Shown: positions 1-6,785, counted from the first letter of the stretch. The stretch: DNA of 10,002 nucleotides from Candidatus Aerophobota bacterium (GCA_030607715.1 JAUWJM010000053.1:1-10002), one strand, 5' to 3'. Notes: a model not told the origin generated them from the letters alone. A program made the numbers and translations.

Positions 1-1
1 A

Positions 2-505
2 GATACTGCAACTTCTCATAATCGCCTATTTTTAGTTGAGGTTATGGGAAGAACATGTGGGTTTATTGCCCTGTGGTCAGGTCTTGCCGGAGGGTCAGAG
101 GATATCCTGATCCCCGAGCTATCTACCAATTTGGATGAGGTTTGCGCAAGATTAGAGGAAGGACGCAAAAGAGGTAAAACTAGTAGTATAATTATTGTGG
201 CCGAAGGGAATAGAATAGGTAGTGCAGTTGAAATTGCCTCCAGGATAAAAAAGAAAACAGGGGATGAAGGAAGAGTGGTGGTTTTAGGACATCTGCAAAG
301 AGGAGGCTCACCCTGTTCCTGGGATAGGATTTTAGGAATAAGATTAGGATCAGCAGCAGTTAATGTGGCAGTTAAAGGAGAAAGAAATATTATGGTAGGA
401 ATTGTAAACGGAAAGATTAAGATATTATCCCTGCAAGATATTAACAAGAAGAAAAAGAAGATAGATCTGGATCTTTACTACCTGAACCGTATTATGGCTA
501 CTTAA
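2..505 (+). CDS. pfkA: 6-phosphofructokinase, C-terminal half (5' end off the window)
   Basis: Phosphorylates fructose 6-phosphate to fructose 1,6-bisphosphate in cytoplasmic glycolysis. The frame is open from base 2 and leaves 167 residues, about half of the usual ~320, so the N-terminal nucleotide-binding half lies outside the window. Visible family motifs are DTATSH at the very start, VEVMGRTCG (substrate-binding MGR loop), GGSEDILIPE, and GHLQRGGSPCSWDR with the conserved QRGGSP and DR. The last ~25 residues are lysine-rich and end in a typical DLxLYxL tail. ATP or PPi dependence cannot be judged because the diagnostic N-terminal glycines are missing. The stop codon (503-505) overlaps the stop of the converging aldolase gene, and I see no terminator between them. 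Family assignment is firm; the donor is not determined. Confidence 0.95.
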   Translation, partial: DTATSHNRLFLVEVMGRTCGFIALWSGLAGGSEDILIPELSTNLDEVCARLEEGRKRGKTSSIIIVAEGNRIGSAVEIASRIKKKTGDEGRVVVLGHLQRGGSPCSWDRILGIRLGSAAVNVAVKGERNIMVGIVNGKIKILSLQDINKKKKKIDLDLYYLNRIMAT

Positions 506-1593
506 AGCCCTTTATAATTTACATGCCAGTTCTTTTCTTTTAAGTCCAGCTCTATATTAGCAAAACTTCCAAAACCTTTATGGTTAAAATAAGGAGTAGC
601 ACTCCTGGATGCCTCATAGAGTTTGTGGAAATTATTCACTCCACTGGTTGAGAGCCATTTTTCCATTTTTTCCATATCGGGATAGTATTTAGCCGCATCC
701 TGCCATATTGCTCTTCCTCCTAAAAATCCAGAAGCACCACTTTCGGTAGCTAACTTAACATTAACAAGAAATTCTTTAATATCTACTCCTGCACTTAAAA
801 TAACCCAGGGTATAGAGGTAATACTGGTCAGCTCTTTGCAATAATCCTTTACTTGAGAGAGGTTATAGGCAGGCTCTCTTTTCTTGCCATCAAACTCACC
901 CTTTGAGAATTCCTTGCAATACTTTAAGTTTGTGGGAAACTCTATTTTTAAAATATTAACCTTATACTCAGGTTTTGAGAACTCCCCTGTGTAATCCATC
1001 ACTATTTCTGGCTTTCTCTTAGCAAAAATAACATTATCCTTATCCTCATCTTCCTTGAAAGGGTAACTGACAATCTCTAAGACATAAGGTAAATCGTACT
1101 TCTCACATTCTTCACCAACTTTTAATATTATATCCTTTTGGTGCTGAACTACATCAGGAGAAGCATCACCCCTATAATATATAAGAAGTTTAACTGCATT
1201 AGCTCCAGCTCTTTTTGTCTTACTTATATCCCATCCTGGTTGCAGGTGAGATTTTCTTTCTTTCCCACTTTTGCCTGCAAACTCGGCTCCTGTCTGTTCT
1301 GTTGCTAAAAGTAGCCCTACATTCCGGGGGAGGTATTCTGCCGCATGGGGATATCCATAGGCTGGGTCTGTCAGAGTGGCACTGGAATAAGGGGATAAAA
1401 CTTTTATAATATATTTTTTAAAAGTAGAAAGGTCATTAGGATTTACCTCTTTGGGGTCTTTATCCATTACTTTTCCTAATATTCTTCGCAGGGAGCCACG
1501 TTGATCGATGGCCATCATTCTAAATTTTCCCTCTTCATCTGCTAACATCCTGATACCACGCAGTTTACCACTTGAAATTTTAACCTTTTTCAT
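502..1593 (-). CDS. Class I aldolase, tagatose-1,6-bisphosphate aldolase (LacD) family
   Basis: Predicted cytoplasmic Schiff-base aldolase of 363 residues splitting a ketose 1,6-bisphosphate into dihydroxyacetone phosphate and glyceraldehyde 3-phosphate. LacD landmarks appear in order: AIDQRGSL (28-35), NAVKLLIYY with Lys135, VLEIVSYP with Glu173, NILKIEFP with Lys216, SAG (267-269), and the phosphate-binding GFLGGRAIW (289-297). The spacing Lys135-Glu173-Lys216 matches the streptococcal LacD catalytic set (Lys125, Glu163, Lys205 from family knowledge), so Lys216 is the likely Schiff-base lysine. It is somewhat longer than LacD (~325). The start is supported by an AGGAG site 6 nt upstream (reverse strand, 1600-1604). 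LacD enzymes are known to be lax about sugar stereochemistry, so it may serve as the general fructose-bisphosphate aldolase; its position tail to tail with pfkA fits that. A related sulfo- or deoxy-sugar phosphate role cannot be excluded. Confidence 0.9.
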   Translation of the reverse strand: MKKVKISSGKLRGIRMLADEEGKFRMMAIDQRGSLRRILGKVMDKDPKEVNPNDLSTFKKYIIKVLSPYSSATLTDPAYGYPHAAEYLPRNVGLLLATEQTGAEFAGKSGKERKSHLQPGWDISKTKRAGANAVKLLIYYRGDASPDVVQHQKDIILKVGEECEKYDLPYVLEIVSYPFKEDEDKDNVIFAKRKPEIVMDYTGEFSKPEYKVNILKIEFPTNLKYCKEFSKGEFDGKKREPAYNLSQVKDYCKELTSITSIPWVILSAGVDIKEFLVNVKLATESGASGFLGGRAIWQDAAKYYPDMEKMEKWLSTSGVNNFHKLYEASRSATPYFNHKGFGSFANIELDLKEKNWHVNYKGL

Positions 1594-1628
1594 CTTTTAC
1601 TCCTGTTGTAATTTTTTAATCCTCTGGC

Positions 1629-1656
1629 AATATACTCTATTTTAAGACTCTGTCAA
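1629..1656 (-). promoter_or_regulatory. Promoter of the aldolase gene
   Basis: On the reverse strand TTGACA (1651-1656) is followed after 16 bp by TATATT (1629-1634), an exact -35 and a five-of-six -10. Transcription would begin near 1622, giving a leader of roughly 28 nt that contains the AGGAG ribosome site. It does not overlap the 42-bp palindrome, which lies about 85 bp upstream of the -35, so direct repression from that site would need looping or another mechanism. Confidence 0.75.
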
Positions 1657-1709
1657 GAAGGAGAAAAATGAATGTTAAATTTTAATTAACAAACTGGAGA
1701 TAATATGAC

Positions 1710-1737
1710 TTGACATAATACTATTATTGGCTATAAT
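1710..1737 (+). promoter_or_regulatory. Promoter of the LacI-family regulator gene
   Basis: TTGACA (1710-1715), 16-bp spacer, TATAAT (1732-1737): both hexamers are exact consensus. The expected start is near 1744, within the first bases of the 42-bp palindrome, which places any bound repressor directly on the start site. An ideal promoter in front of a regulator gene suggests that it is held down by autorepression. Confidence 0.85.
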
Positions 1738-1740
1738 GTA

Positions 1741-1782
1741 AGTATAACAATTTCCGAATACGTATTCGGAAATTGTTATACT
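1741..1782. promoter_or_regulatory. Perfect 42-bp palindrome, probable operator at the regulator start site
   Basis: Every base from 1741 to 1761 pairs with its mirror from 1762 to 1782, with no spacer; the symmetry breaks at 1740/1783. The centre is CCGAATACGTATTCGG with a CpG at the dyad, as in many LacI-family operators where the hinge helices open a central CG step. It starts 4 bp after the -10 box of the regulator promoter and ends 14 bp before its ATG, directly abutting the AAAAGGA ribosome site (1783-1789). It is about twice the length of an ordinary LacI-type operator. Transcribed, nearly the whole palindrome would be at the 5' end of the regulator mRNA and fold into a long hairpin, so RNA-level control is also possible. 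Operator function is inferred. Confidence 0.8.
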
Positions 1783-1795
1783 AAAAGGATAAACT

Positions 1796-2809
1796 ATGCG
1801 AAAAGTAACAATTATCGACGTAGCTAAAAAGGCGGGAGTATCTCTTACTACAGTGTCCAGGGTGTTAAACAATAATACCAGAAAACATATGCGGGAAGAA
1901 ACAAAGCAAAGAGTATTAAGAGTTATTAAAAAGTTAGATTATACTCCCAATAAATATGCTCAGTTTATGAAAAAACAAAAGAGTGGGATGATTGGTGTAT
2001 TAGTTCCTGATATATCTGATCAATTTTTTTCCCTGATGGTAAGAGGTGTGGAGAGCTTATCGTATCAAAATGGTTATTCAGTAATAATATGTGATGCAGA
2101 AAATTCTTTGAAAAAAGAAAAAAAATACATAAAGGTTCTGCTAAAAGAGATAGTTGAAGGAGTAATTTTAACTTCTTCGGGCATCGAAAATGAGAAAGTA
2201 AAAGAACTTATAAAGGAAAGAATTCCTGTGATCTTAGCTGACCGAAAACTAAAGAATGGAGATTTTCCTTATGTAGGTTCAGATGGAGTTAAGGATAGTT
2301 ATGAATTAACTAAGTATTTAATTGATCTTGGATATACAGAAATTGGTTTTCTGAAAGGTCCTTCTGAAGTAGCAACGGCTACAGAACGGTTTAAAGGATA
2401 TATTAGAGCGATGGAACAAAATAGGTTAATAGTAAATGAGAATTATTTAAAACAGGGAGACTATACTTTTCAAAGTGGCTATATAGCTGGAAAAGAATTT
2501 GTAAATTTCAACAGACTTCCTCAAGCAATAATTGCCACAAATGATCTAATGGCTATAGGAATTATAAGAGCTTTAGAAGAAAGGGGGTTAAGAATCCCAC
2601 AAGATATAGGTGTAGCAGGCTTTGGCAATATTCCTCTTTCATCCATAGTGAAACCTAAGCTTACTACGATAGAGATTCCTGCTTATGATATAGGTCGAGA
2701 AGCGGCCTTAATCCTATTAAGTCACATAAAGAGGAAAAGAAAACGAATAAAGATCAAGGTCGTAGATACAAAATTGATAAAAGGTGAATCTTGTAAGTCC
2801 GTAAAATAG
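1796..2809 (+). CDS. LacI/GalR-family transcriptional regulator
   Basis: A 337-residue regulator of full family length. The N-terminus (TIIDVAKKAGVSLTTVSRVL, about residues 5-24) is a canonical LacI helix-turn-helix, followed by the hinge YTPNKYAQFMKK (49-60) and a type I periplasmic-binding-like effector domain: IGVLVPDISDQFF, VILADRK, a GSDG loop, GFLKGPSEVATATERFKGY, AIIATNDLMAIG and the family signature VAGFGNIPLSSIVKPKLTTI. In the hinge the usual leucine of AxxL, which inserts into the operator centre, is methionine (AQFM). Start ATG has AAAAGGA 6 nt upstream. It is divergent from the aldolase gene and upstream of the transporter genes, so it probably controls this locus and itself through the 42-bp palindrome. 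The ligand is not predictable; the sugar or a phosphorylated intermediate is likely. Confidence 0.93.
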   Translation: MRKVTIIDVAKKAGVSLTTVSRVLNNNTRKHMREETKQRVLRVIKKLDYTPNKYAQFMKKQKSGMIGVLVPDISDQFFSLMVRGVESLSYQNGYSVIICDAENSLKKEKKYIKVLLKEIVEGVILTSSGIENEKVKELIKERIPVILADRKLKNGDFPYVGSDGVKDSYELTKYLIDLGYTEIGFLKGPSEVATATERFKGYIRAMEQNRLIVNENYLKQGDYTFQSGYIAGKEFVNFNRLPQAIIATNDLMAIGIIRALEERGLRIPQDIGVAGFGNIPLSSIVKPKLTTIEIPAYDIGREAALILLSHIKRKRKRIKIKVVDTKLIKGESCKSVK

Positions 2810-2838
2810 ATATTTTGGAAAGCATAAACATTACAAAG

Positions 2839-2867
2839 TTGTCCATGTCAAATCATTTAACTATTGT
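2839..2867 (+). promoter_or_regulatory. Weak candidate promoter for the transporter operon
   Basis: TTGTCC (2839-2844), 17-bp spacer, TATTGT (2862-2867): four of six matches in each box. It is the best pair I see in the 216 bases between the regulator and the binding-protein gene, and the inverted repeat at 2876-2905 would cover its start site. Poor hexamers would fit a regulated or activator-dependent promoter, but the transporter could also be read through from the regulator gene, since no clear terminator follows that gene. Confidence 0.35.
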
Positions 2868-2875
2868 AACCAAAG

Positions 2876-2905
2876 AACAGTTAATAAAAAAACTTATTAA
2901 CTGTT
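2876..2905. promoter_or_regulatory. 30-bp inverted repeat upstream of the binding-protein gene
   Basis: AACAGTTAATAA (2876-2887) and TTATTAACTGTT (2894-2905) are perfect 12-bp arms around the 6-base spacer AAAAAC. A second nested pair, CAAAGA (2871-2876) and TCTTTG (2921-2926), flanks it. It is not a normal terminator because no T-run follows on either strand. It differs in sequence from the 42-bp palindrome. It is either a two-half-site operator for the transporter genes or a leader hairpin. Confidence 0.55.
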
Positions 2906-2947
2906 GGTAATGAAGTTGGATCTTTGATGCAAGCTAAAAATATAGCC

Positions 2948-2959
2948 AGGAGGAGGTGA
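2948..2959 (+). promoter_or_regulatory. Orphan strong Shine-Dalgarno in the binding-protein leader
   Basis: AGGAGGAGGTGA contains AGGAGGTGA (2951-2959), a full complement of the 16S rRNA 3' end, yet no ATG, GTG or TTG follows at a usable distance. The GTG inside it opens only a three-codon frame (GTG AAA AAC TAA). From 2964 another frame (CTA AAG AAA GTC...) has no normal start but stays open until a TGA at 3027-3029 that overlaps the binding-protein ATG. It may be a ribosome standby site or the relic of a lost leader gene. Confidence 0.4.
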
Positions 2960-3025
2960 AAAACTAAAGAAAGTCATCATCGGCTGGGAAAGTAGAGGAA
3001 AAATATTTATATTAAGGAGGAAAAC

Positions 3026-4375
3026 ATGAAAAAGATAAGGAAAATAGTAGGAGTATTATTACCAGTATTACTGGGGTTAGTTGTAATTTATGGTTTTACT
3101 TTTTCCAGTATTGCTGGAGCAGGAAAAACAACGGTTCATATAGTTTTCCAAACAGGTGGTGATGCAATGCCAGTGTTTGAGAAAAAAGCAGAAATTGAAG
3201 AAGCTACTGGAGTAAAATTGACTATAGAGGAAATCCCGGGAGAAGGGCTTTATGAAAAGTTAATGATAGAATTCATTACTCACACTGGTGCTTATGACTT
3301 AATTGAGTTTTATCCCACCTGGATGGGGGATTTTGCTGGTAGTGGATTCTTACTCAATCTCGACCCCTATTTTGATAAATACGCCGATGAGATAAAGTCA
3401 GATGACTATATAGAAGGAGCACAGGTTGGATTCGATACATGGAAAGGTTCCTGGTATGCTGTACCCTACGATGGTGATGTTAATATCTTTTACTATAGAA
3501 AAGATCTGTTTGAAGACCCCAAGAATAAAGCTGACTTTAAGAATAGGTATGGATATGAGTTGAAACCGCCGGATACCTGGAACGAAGTTATAGATATGGC
3601 TAAATTTTTTACTCGAGATAACTTTGCCGGCAAAGATAAATTCTATGGTATTGCCTTGATCTCATCTCGTTGGTGGTGGTCGGTAGGTCACTGGTCAAAT
3701 GTATATCGCTCTTACGGAGGTGAGTTCTTCGATAAAGAGGGAAACATCGCCCTTAATAAAAAAGCCTTTATAGAGGCTAATCGGGTTTGGACAACTCTGA
3801 TAAATAATTATGCCCCTCCAGGAGAGTTGAATTTTGGTTATACTGAGTGCAAAGAAGCTATTTGCTCAGGACGGGTAGCTATGGGTATACAATGGGCAAC
3901 TACTGTGTTTCTTGATCCGAAACAATCGGAAGTTTACGATAAGATTGGATTTGCGGTTATGCCCGGAGTTAAACAGCCTGACGGTTCAATATACAGAACT
4001 CCGGCATTGGTCTGCGGAAAATGCCTTGGTATACCAGTTGATTCCAAACATCCAGATGAGGCTTTCAAAGTTGCCATGTACTTATCCAGCAAAGAAATGC
4101 AGGTATATGAAACTTGCGCAGGAACCGGGGTTGACCCCAATAGATATTCAGTCTTCGAGGATTCCAGAGTTAAAAAACTTTGGGGCGATATGATTCCAAT
4201 TTATCAGGAATCCTTAAGAATAGGATGTCCTGATATCAAAAGAAAAGGTTCTTCCAAGTTCTACGAAGTGATATCTGCGGAACTCAGTGCTTTTTGGGCA
4301 GGGACACAAAGTGCCGAGACTGCTTATGGGAGAATTCTCTCTCAATGGAAAGATATAGTAAAAGAAATGAGATAG
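3026..4375 (+). CDS. ABC transporter sugar-binding protein (extracellular solute-binding protein family 1)
   Basis: Captures a sugar outside the membrane and delivers it to the permeases encoded downstream. The 449-residue precursor starts with KKIRK, a hydrophobic stretch at about 8-30 and a likely signal peptidase I site near SIAGAG (28-33); there is no lipobox cysteine, so the mature form may be free or held by the uncleaved segment. The rest resembles MalE-type binding proteins: an N-lobe with EEATGVKLTIEEIPG and AYDLIEFYPTW, WYAVPYDGDVNIFYYRKDLF, PPDTWNEV, an aromatic cluster RWWWSVGHW (215-223), CSGRVAMGIQW, and HPDEAFKVAMYLSSKEMQ. The mature part has six cysteines (275, 280, 330, 333, 364, 401), unusual for this family. 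Start ATG has AAGGAGG 5 nt upstream. A hairpin follows the gene before the permeases, consistent with higher expression of the binding protein. Substrate not predictable from sequence; rhamnose-like sugar is inferred from neighbours. Confidence 0.92.
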   Translation: MKKIRKIVGVLLPVLLGLVVIYGFTFSSIAGAGKTTVHIVFQTGGDAMPVFEKKAEIEEATGVKLTIEEIPGEGLYEKLMIEFITHTGAYDLIEFYPTWMGDFAGSGFLLNLDPYFDKYADEIKSDDYIEGAQVGFDTWKGSWYAVPYDGDVNIFYYRKDLFEDPKNKADFKNRYGYELKPPDTWNEVIDMAKFFTRDNFAGKDKFYGIALISSRWWWSVGHWSNVYRSYGGEFFDKEGNIALNKKAFIEANRVWTTLINNYAPPGELNFGYTECKEAICSGRVAMGIQWATTVFLDPKQSEVYDKIGFAVMPGVKQPDGSIYRTPALVCGKCLGIPVDSKHPDEAFKVAMYLSSKEMQVYETCAGTGVDPNRYSVFEDSRVKKLWGDMIPIYQESLRIGCPDIKRKGSSKFYEVISAELSAFWAGTQSAETAYGRILSQWKDIVKEMR

Positions 4376-4407
4376 TTTCACTTGATGGATAAAATGTTTT
4401 TAAGAGA

Positions 4408-4460
4408 TTGAAAAATGACTAAGTCCTGATGCAATTTTTCAGGGCTTAGTCTCTTTTCAA
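4408..4460 (+). terminator. Terminator-like hairpin between binding protein and permeases
   Basis: GACTAAGTCCTGA (4417-4429) pairs with TCAGGGCTTAGTC (4439-4451) in a 13-bp stem with one G-U pair and a 9-base loop, followed by TCTTTTC. An outer stem TTGAAAA/TTTTCAA (4408-4414 with 4454-4460) extends it. The U tract is short, so partial termination or protection of the upstream mRNA end is likely, a common way to make more binding protein than permease. The next gene begins 22 bases later. Confidence 0.75.
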
Positions 4461-4481
4461 ATTTAGAAAAGAGGTAATTCG

Positions 4482-5363
4482 GTGAAATTAAGAAAGGGAT
4501 ATGTTCCATACCTACTTTGTTTACCTACAGTTCTGTATTTACTTTTTCTCATAATATATCCTCTGATATTTTCCTTGGTTATAGCCTTTCATAAATTTGA
4601 CCCTCTTAAAGGGTTGTCCATTTTGCGGATGCCTTTTATTGGAATAACAAATTTTATAAAGATTTTTCAAGATCATATCTTCCTTATAGCAATGGAAAAT
4701 ACTCTTATTATTCTGGTAGTAGCTCTTAGCATTGAGTTTATCTTTGGGTTTGTTATAGCTTCGTTACTAAATAGAAAAATAGTTAAAGGGAGCAGCATTT
4801 TTACCACTCTTTTACTAACCCCGATGATGATGCCTATGGTAGCAGCGGGGTTAATGTGGAGAATGATGTTCAATTTAGATTATGGAATAATTAATGCCTT
4901 TGTTAAGGGTCTGGGAATTAGCTCCGGGATTAATTGGTTAGGCTCATCTCAATGGGTTTTACCCACAATAATAATTGTCGATATCTGGCAGTGGACACCA
5001 TTCGCTGTCCTCATATTATTAGCTGGCCTGAAAACTCTTCCTGAGGAACCTCTTGAGGCAGCTACTGTAGATGGCGCCTCCTCCTGGCAGAGATTTAGAT
5101 ATGTAGTTTTACCTCTTCTTAGATGGCCAATAATGATAGTTCTATTGATTAGAATGATGGATATTTTTAAAATATTTGATACAGTTTATGCACTTACCTA
5201 TGGTGGTCCTGGATATTCTTCTGAAACGATTAGTTTTCATACCTATCTCCAGGGATTCAAGCAGTTCAAATTAGGATATGCAGCGGCTTTATCCTGGATA
5301 ATCCTTATTATAGTTCTTATATTTAGTACTCTGCTTATAAGATTAATAAGAGAAAAGGAGTAA
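4482..5363 (+). CDS. ABC sugar transporter permease (MalF/UgpA-type)
   Basis: One of two membrane subunits of the sugar importer; 293 residues, usual for the family. It has about six hydrophobic segments (approximately 8-36, 72-98, 106-130, 158-183, 212-230, 265-288). The cytoplasmic EAA loop that contacts the ATPase is at 188-211: EEPLEAATVDGAS followed by FRYVVLPLL, with the conserved EAA, DGA and LP. The C-terminal region has the familiar TYGGPGYSSETISFHTY. The start is GTG, chosen because AGAGG (4470-4474) lies 7 nt upstream and MKLRKGYVPYLLCLP is a typical N-terminus. It follows the hairpin after the binding-protein gene and is 6 nt from the next permease gene, so the two permeases are surely co-transcribed. 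Confidence 0.93.
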   Translation: MKLRKGYVPYLLCLPTVLYLLFLIIYPLIFSLVIAFHKFDPLKGLSILRMPFIGITNFIKIFQDHIFLIAMENTLIILVVALSIEFIFGFVIASLLNRKIVKGSSIFTTLLLTPMMMPMVAAGLMWRMMFNLDYGIINAFVKGLGISSGINWLGSSQWVLPTIIIVDIWQWTPFAVLILLAGLKTLPEEPLEAATVDGASSWQRFRYVVLPLLRWPIMIVLLIRMMDIFKIFDTVYALTYGGPGYSSETISFHTYLQGFKQFKLGYAAALSWIILIIVLIFSTLLIRLIREKE

Positions 5364-5369
5364 TAAAAG

Positions 5370-6275
5370 TTGAGAATAAAGGATAAAAAAATTAGAAAAC
5401 ACCTGGACTTTTTATTAACTCACATAGCTTTAATTGTTATAACAATTCTCTTTCTTTTTCCTCTCTATTGGACAGTAACAACTTCTTTCAAACCTCCAAA
5501 TGAGTATTATAGAATGCCTCCATCTCTTTGGCCAGAGCGACCTACTGTATACCACTACTATGAATCATTTATTCCCTGGGTATTAGAACATATGGAAGTA
5601 GCTAAAAAATACTGGGTTGAAGAAGCCGCAGGAAGAGCTAACCCTATTACTCCTCAGTTGAAAAATAGCATAATTATTACTCTTATTTCTTTACTCTTAG
5701 CTTTATTGATAGGCTCTCCCACTGCTTATTCACTTTCTCGCTATAAATTTCGAGGAAGTGAAAACATAGCTCTCTGGATTTTATCCACAAGGATGATACC
5801 ACCTATAGTAGCTATAATTCCAATTTTCTTTTTGATAAATAAGTTAAGGTTAATTGATACACAATTGGGTTTAATTCTACCTTATACTATGCTTAACTTG
5901 CCTTTTGTGGTCTGGATGATGAAAGGATTTTTTGATGATATTCCAGTTGAAATAGAAGAAGCGGCAAAAATCGATGGATGTAGTGGCATTCAGACATTTT
6001 TAAGAGTTACTTTGCCTCTCGCTATTAATGGCCTTGTGGCAACAGCACTTTTTTGTGTATTTATAACCTGGAATGAGTTTATGTTCGCCCTTCTTCTTAC
6101 CCGTACTAATGCTCAAACCCTGCCTGTGGCACTTTCGAGGTTTCGATTGGACAGAGGAATTTTATGGGGGATGATGAGCTCAAGTGTGGTTATCGCAATA
6201 TTACCACTTATAATATTGACTTTTTTCCTTCAAAGGCAGTTAGTCCGAGGATTTACTGCGGGCTCTCTAAAATAA
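5370..6275 (+). CDS. ABC sugar transporter permease (MalG/UgpE-type)
   Basis: Second membrane subunit of the importer, 301 residues. The first hydrophobic segment (about 15-38) ends in LFPLYWTVTTSFKPPNEY, the standard MalG-type opening; further segments are at about 100-122, 133-158, 165-185, 220-244 and 270-287. The EAA loop is IPVEIEEAAKIDGCSG followed by FLRVTLPL (191-217). The C-terminus FFLQRQLVRGFTAGSLK is characteristic of the family. The external segment between the first two membrane helices (about 42-98) is longer than in many relatives. The start is TTG, with AAGGAG (5355-5360) 9 nt upstream, overlapping the end of the preceding gene. No ATPase gene follows, so the transporter must use a shared MsmX/UgpC-like ATPase encoded elsewhere. 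Confidence 0.93.
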   Translation: MRIKDKKIRKHLDFLLTHIALIVITILFLFPLYWTVTTSFKPPNEYYRMPPSLWPERPTVYHYYESFIPWVLEHMEVAKKYWVEEAAGRANPITPQLKNSIIITLISLLLALLIGSPTAYSLSRYKFRGSENIALWILSTRMIPPIVAIIPIFFLINKLRLIDTQLGLILPYTMLNLPFVVWMMKGFFDDIPVEIEEAAKIDGCSGIQTFLRVTLPLAINGLVATALFCVFITWNEFMFALLLTRTNAQTLPVALSRFRLDRGILWGMMSSSVVIAILPLIILTFFLQRQLVRGFTAGSLK

Positions 6276-6423
6276 TAGTGACCAAAAAGAAATGGAGTCT
6301 GGATTTTGACAGAAATTTAATGAATAACCCACAGCTTGCTGTGAGCTATCCCAAACTGTAAGAATAAAGGAACCACAATCCCCTTTATAACCCATCATCT
6401 TAATTATCCGAGGAGGTAAAATT
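6276..6423 (+). other. Intergenic leader before the mutarotase gene
   Basis: The 148 bases hold two small inverted repeats: CACAGC/GCTGTG (6330-6343, 2-base loop) and ATAAAGG/CCTTTAT (6364-6370 with 6382-6388). Neither has a T-run. A TTGACA at 6306-6311 lacks a usable -10. A perfect AGGAGGT (6411-6417) sits 6 nt before the mutarotase ATG. The mutarotase gene may therefore be expressed by readthrough from the permeases. Confidence 0.4.
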
Positions 6424-6738
6424 ATGGAAAGACTTGCACTTACCTATAGGCTACGCCCGGGAAAGAAGAAGGAATATATTAAAGCCCATGATGAATTTTG
6501 GTCTGAACTAACCCAGGGTTTTAAAAAAGCTGGTGTACACGAGATGTATGTTTTTCTTCGGGGAAACCATTGTTTCTTATATGGTGTTGTTGAAAACCTT
6601 AAAGTTTTTAATAATTATATGAAAACAGACCCTGACTATCGACGCTGGAATAATTGGATGTCTAATCTTCTTGAAGCTCCTTATGATGAGCAGGAATCCT
6701 CGCCTTTCGCTACTCTTAGTGAAATATGGAAGTTCTAA
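6424..6738 (+). CDS. rhaM: L-rhamnose mutarotase family protein
   Basis: A small cytoplasmic dimeric ferredoxin-like-fold enzyme family that interconverts alpha and beta anomers of L-rhamnose. At 104 residues it has the same length as E. coli RhaM. Family features: an N-terminal strand ALTYRLRPG, then KKEYIKAHDEFWSEL with Tyr18 and His22 in the same positions as the RhaM active-site Tyr and His, KKAGVHEMYVFLRGNHCFLYGVVE, the tryptophan pair RRWNNWM (Trp75, Trp78) and a C-terminal ATLSEIWKF strand. The start is fixed by AGGAGGT 6 nt upstream. It is the best clue to the sugar handled here, but the family also occurs with other hexoses and deoxyhexoses, and no rhamnose isomerase or rhamnulose kinase is in the window, so the rhaM symbol denotes the family and not proven specificity. 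Confidence 0.85.
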   Translation: MERLALTYRLRPGKKKEYIKAHDEFWSELTQGFKKAGVHEMYVFLRGNHCFLYGVVENLKVFNNYMKTDPDYRRWNNWMSNLLEAPYDEQESSPFATLSEIWKF

Positions 6739-6785
6739 GCGAAAAATTCCTCTGGTTAGCTCTCTACCTTGATTTTCCTTCCCAT

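Noticed and set aside
1594..1795. Riboswitch or other structured leader upstream of the aldolase gene
   Set aside because: The mapped promoter leaves only about 28 nt of leader, too short for a riboswitch.
2876..2926. Rho-independent terminator for the regulator gene
   Set aside because: The stem is strong but is AT-rich and not followed by a T-run on either strand.
3912..4193. 93-codon frame inside the binding-protein gene
   Set aside because: Lies wholly within a clear coding region in another frame, with no ribosome site and no recognisable product.
6306..6311. TTGACA as a -35 box for the mutarotase gene
   Set aside because: No acceptable -10 hexamer at 15-19 bp downstream.
6164..6361. 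65-codon frame overlapping the end of the second permease gene
   Set aside because: Mostly within the permease in another frame and without a Shine-Dalgarno; composition is not protein-like.
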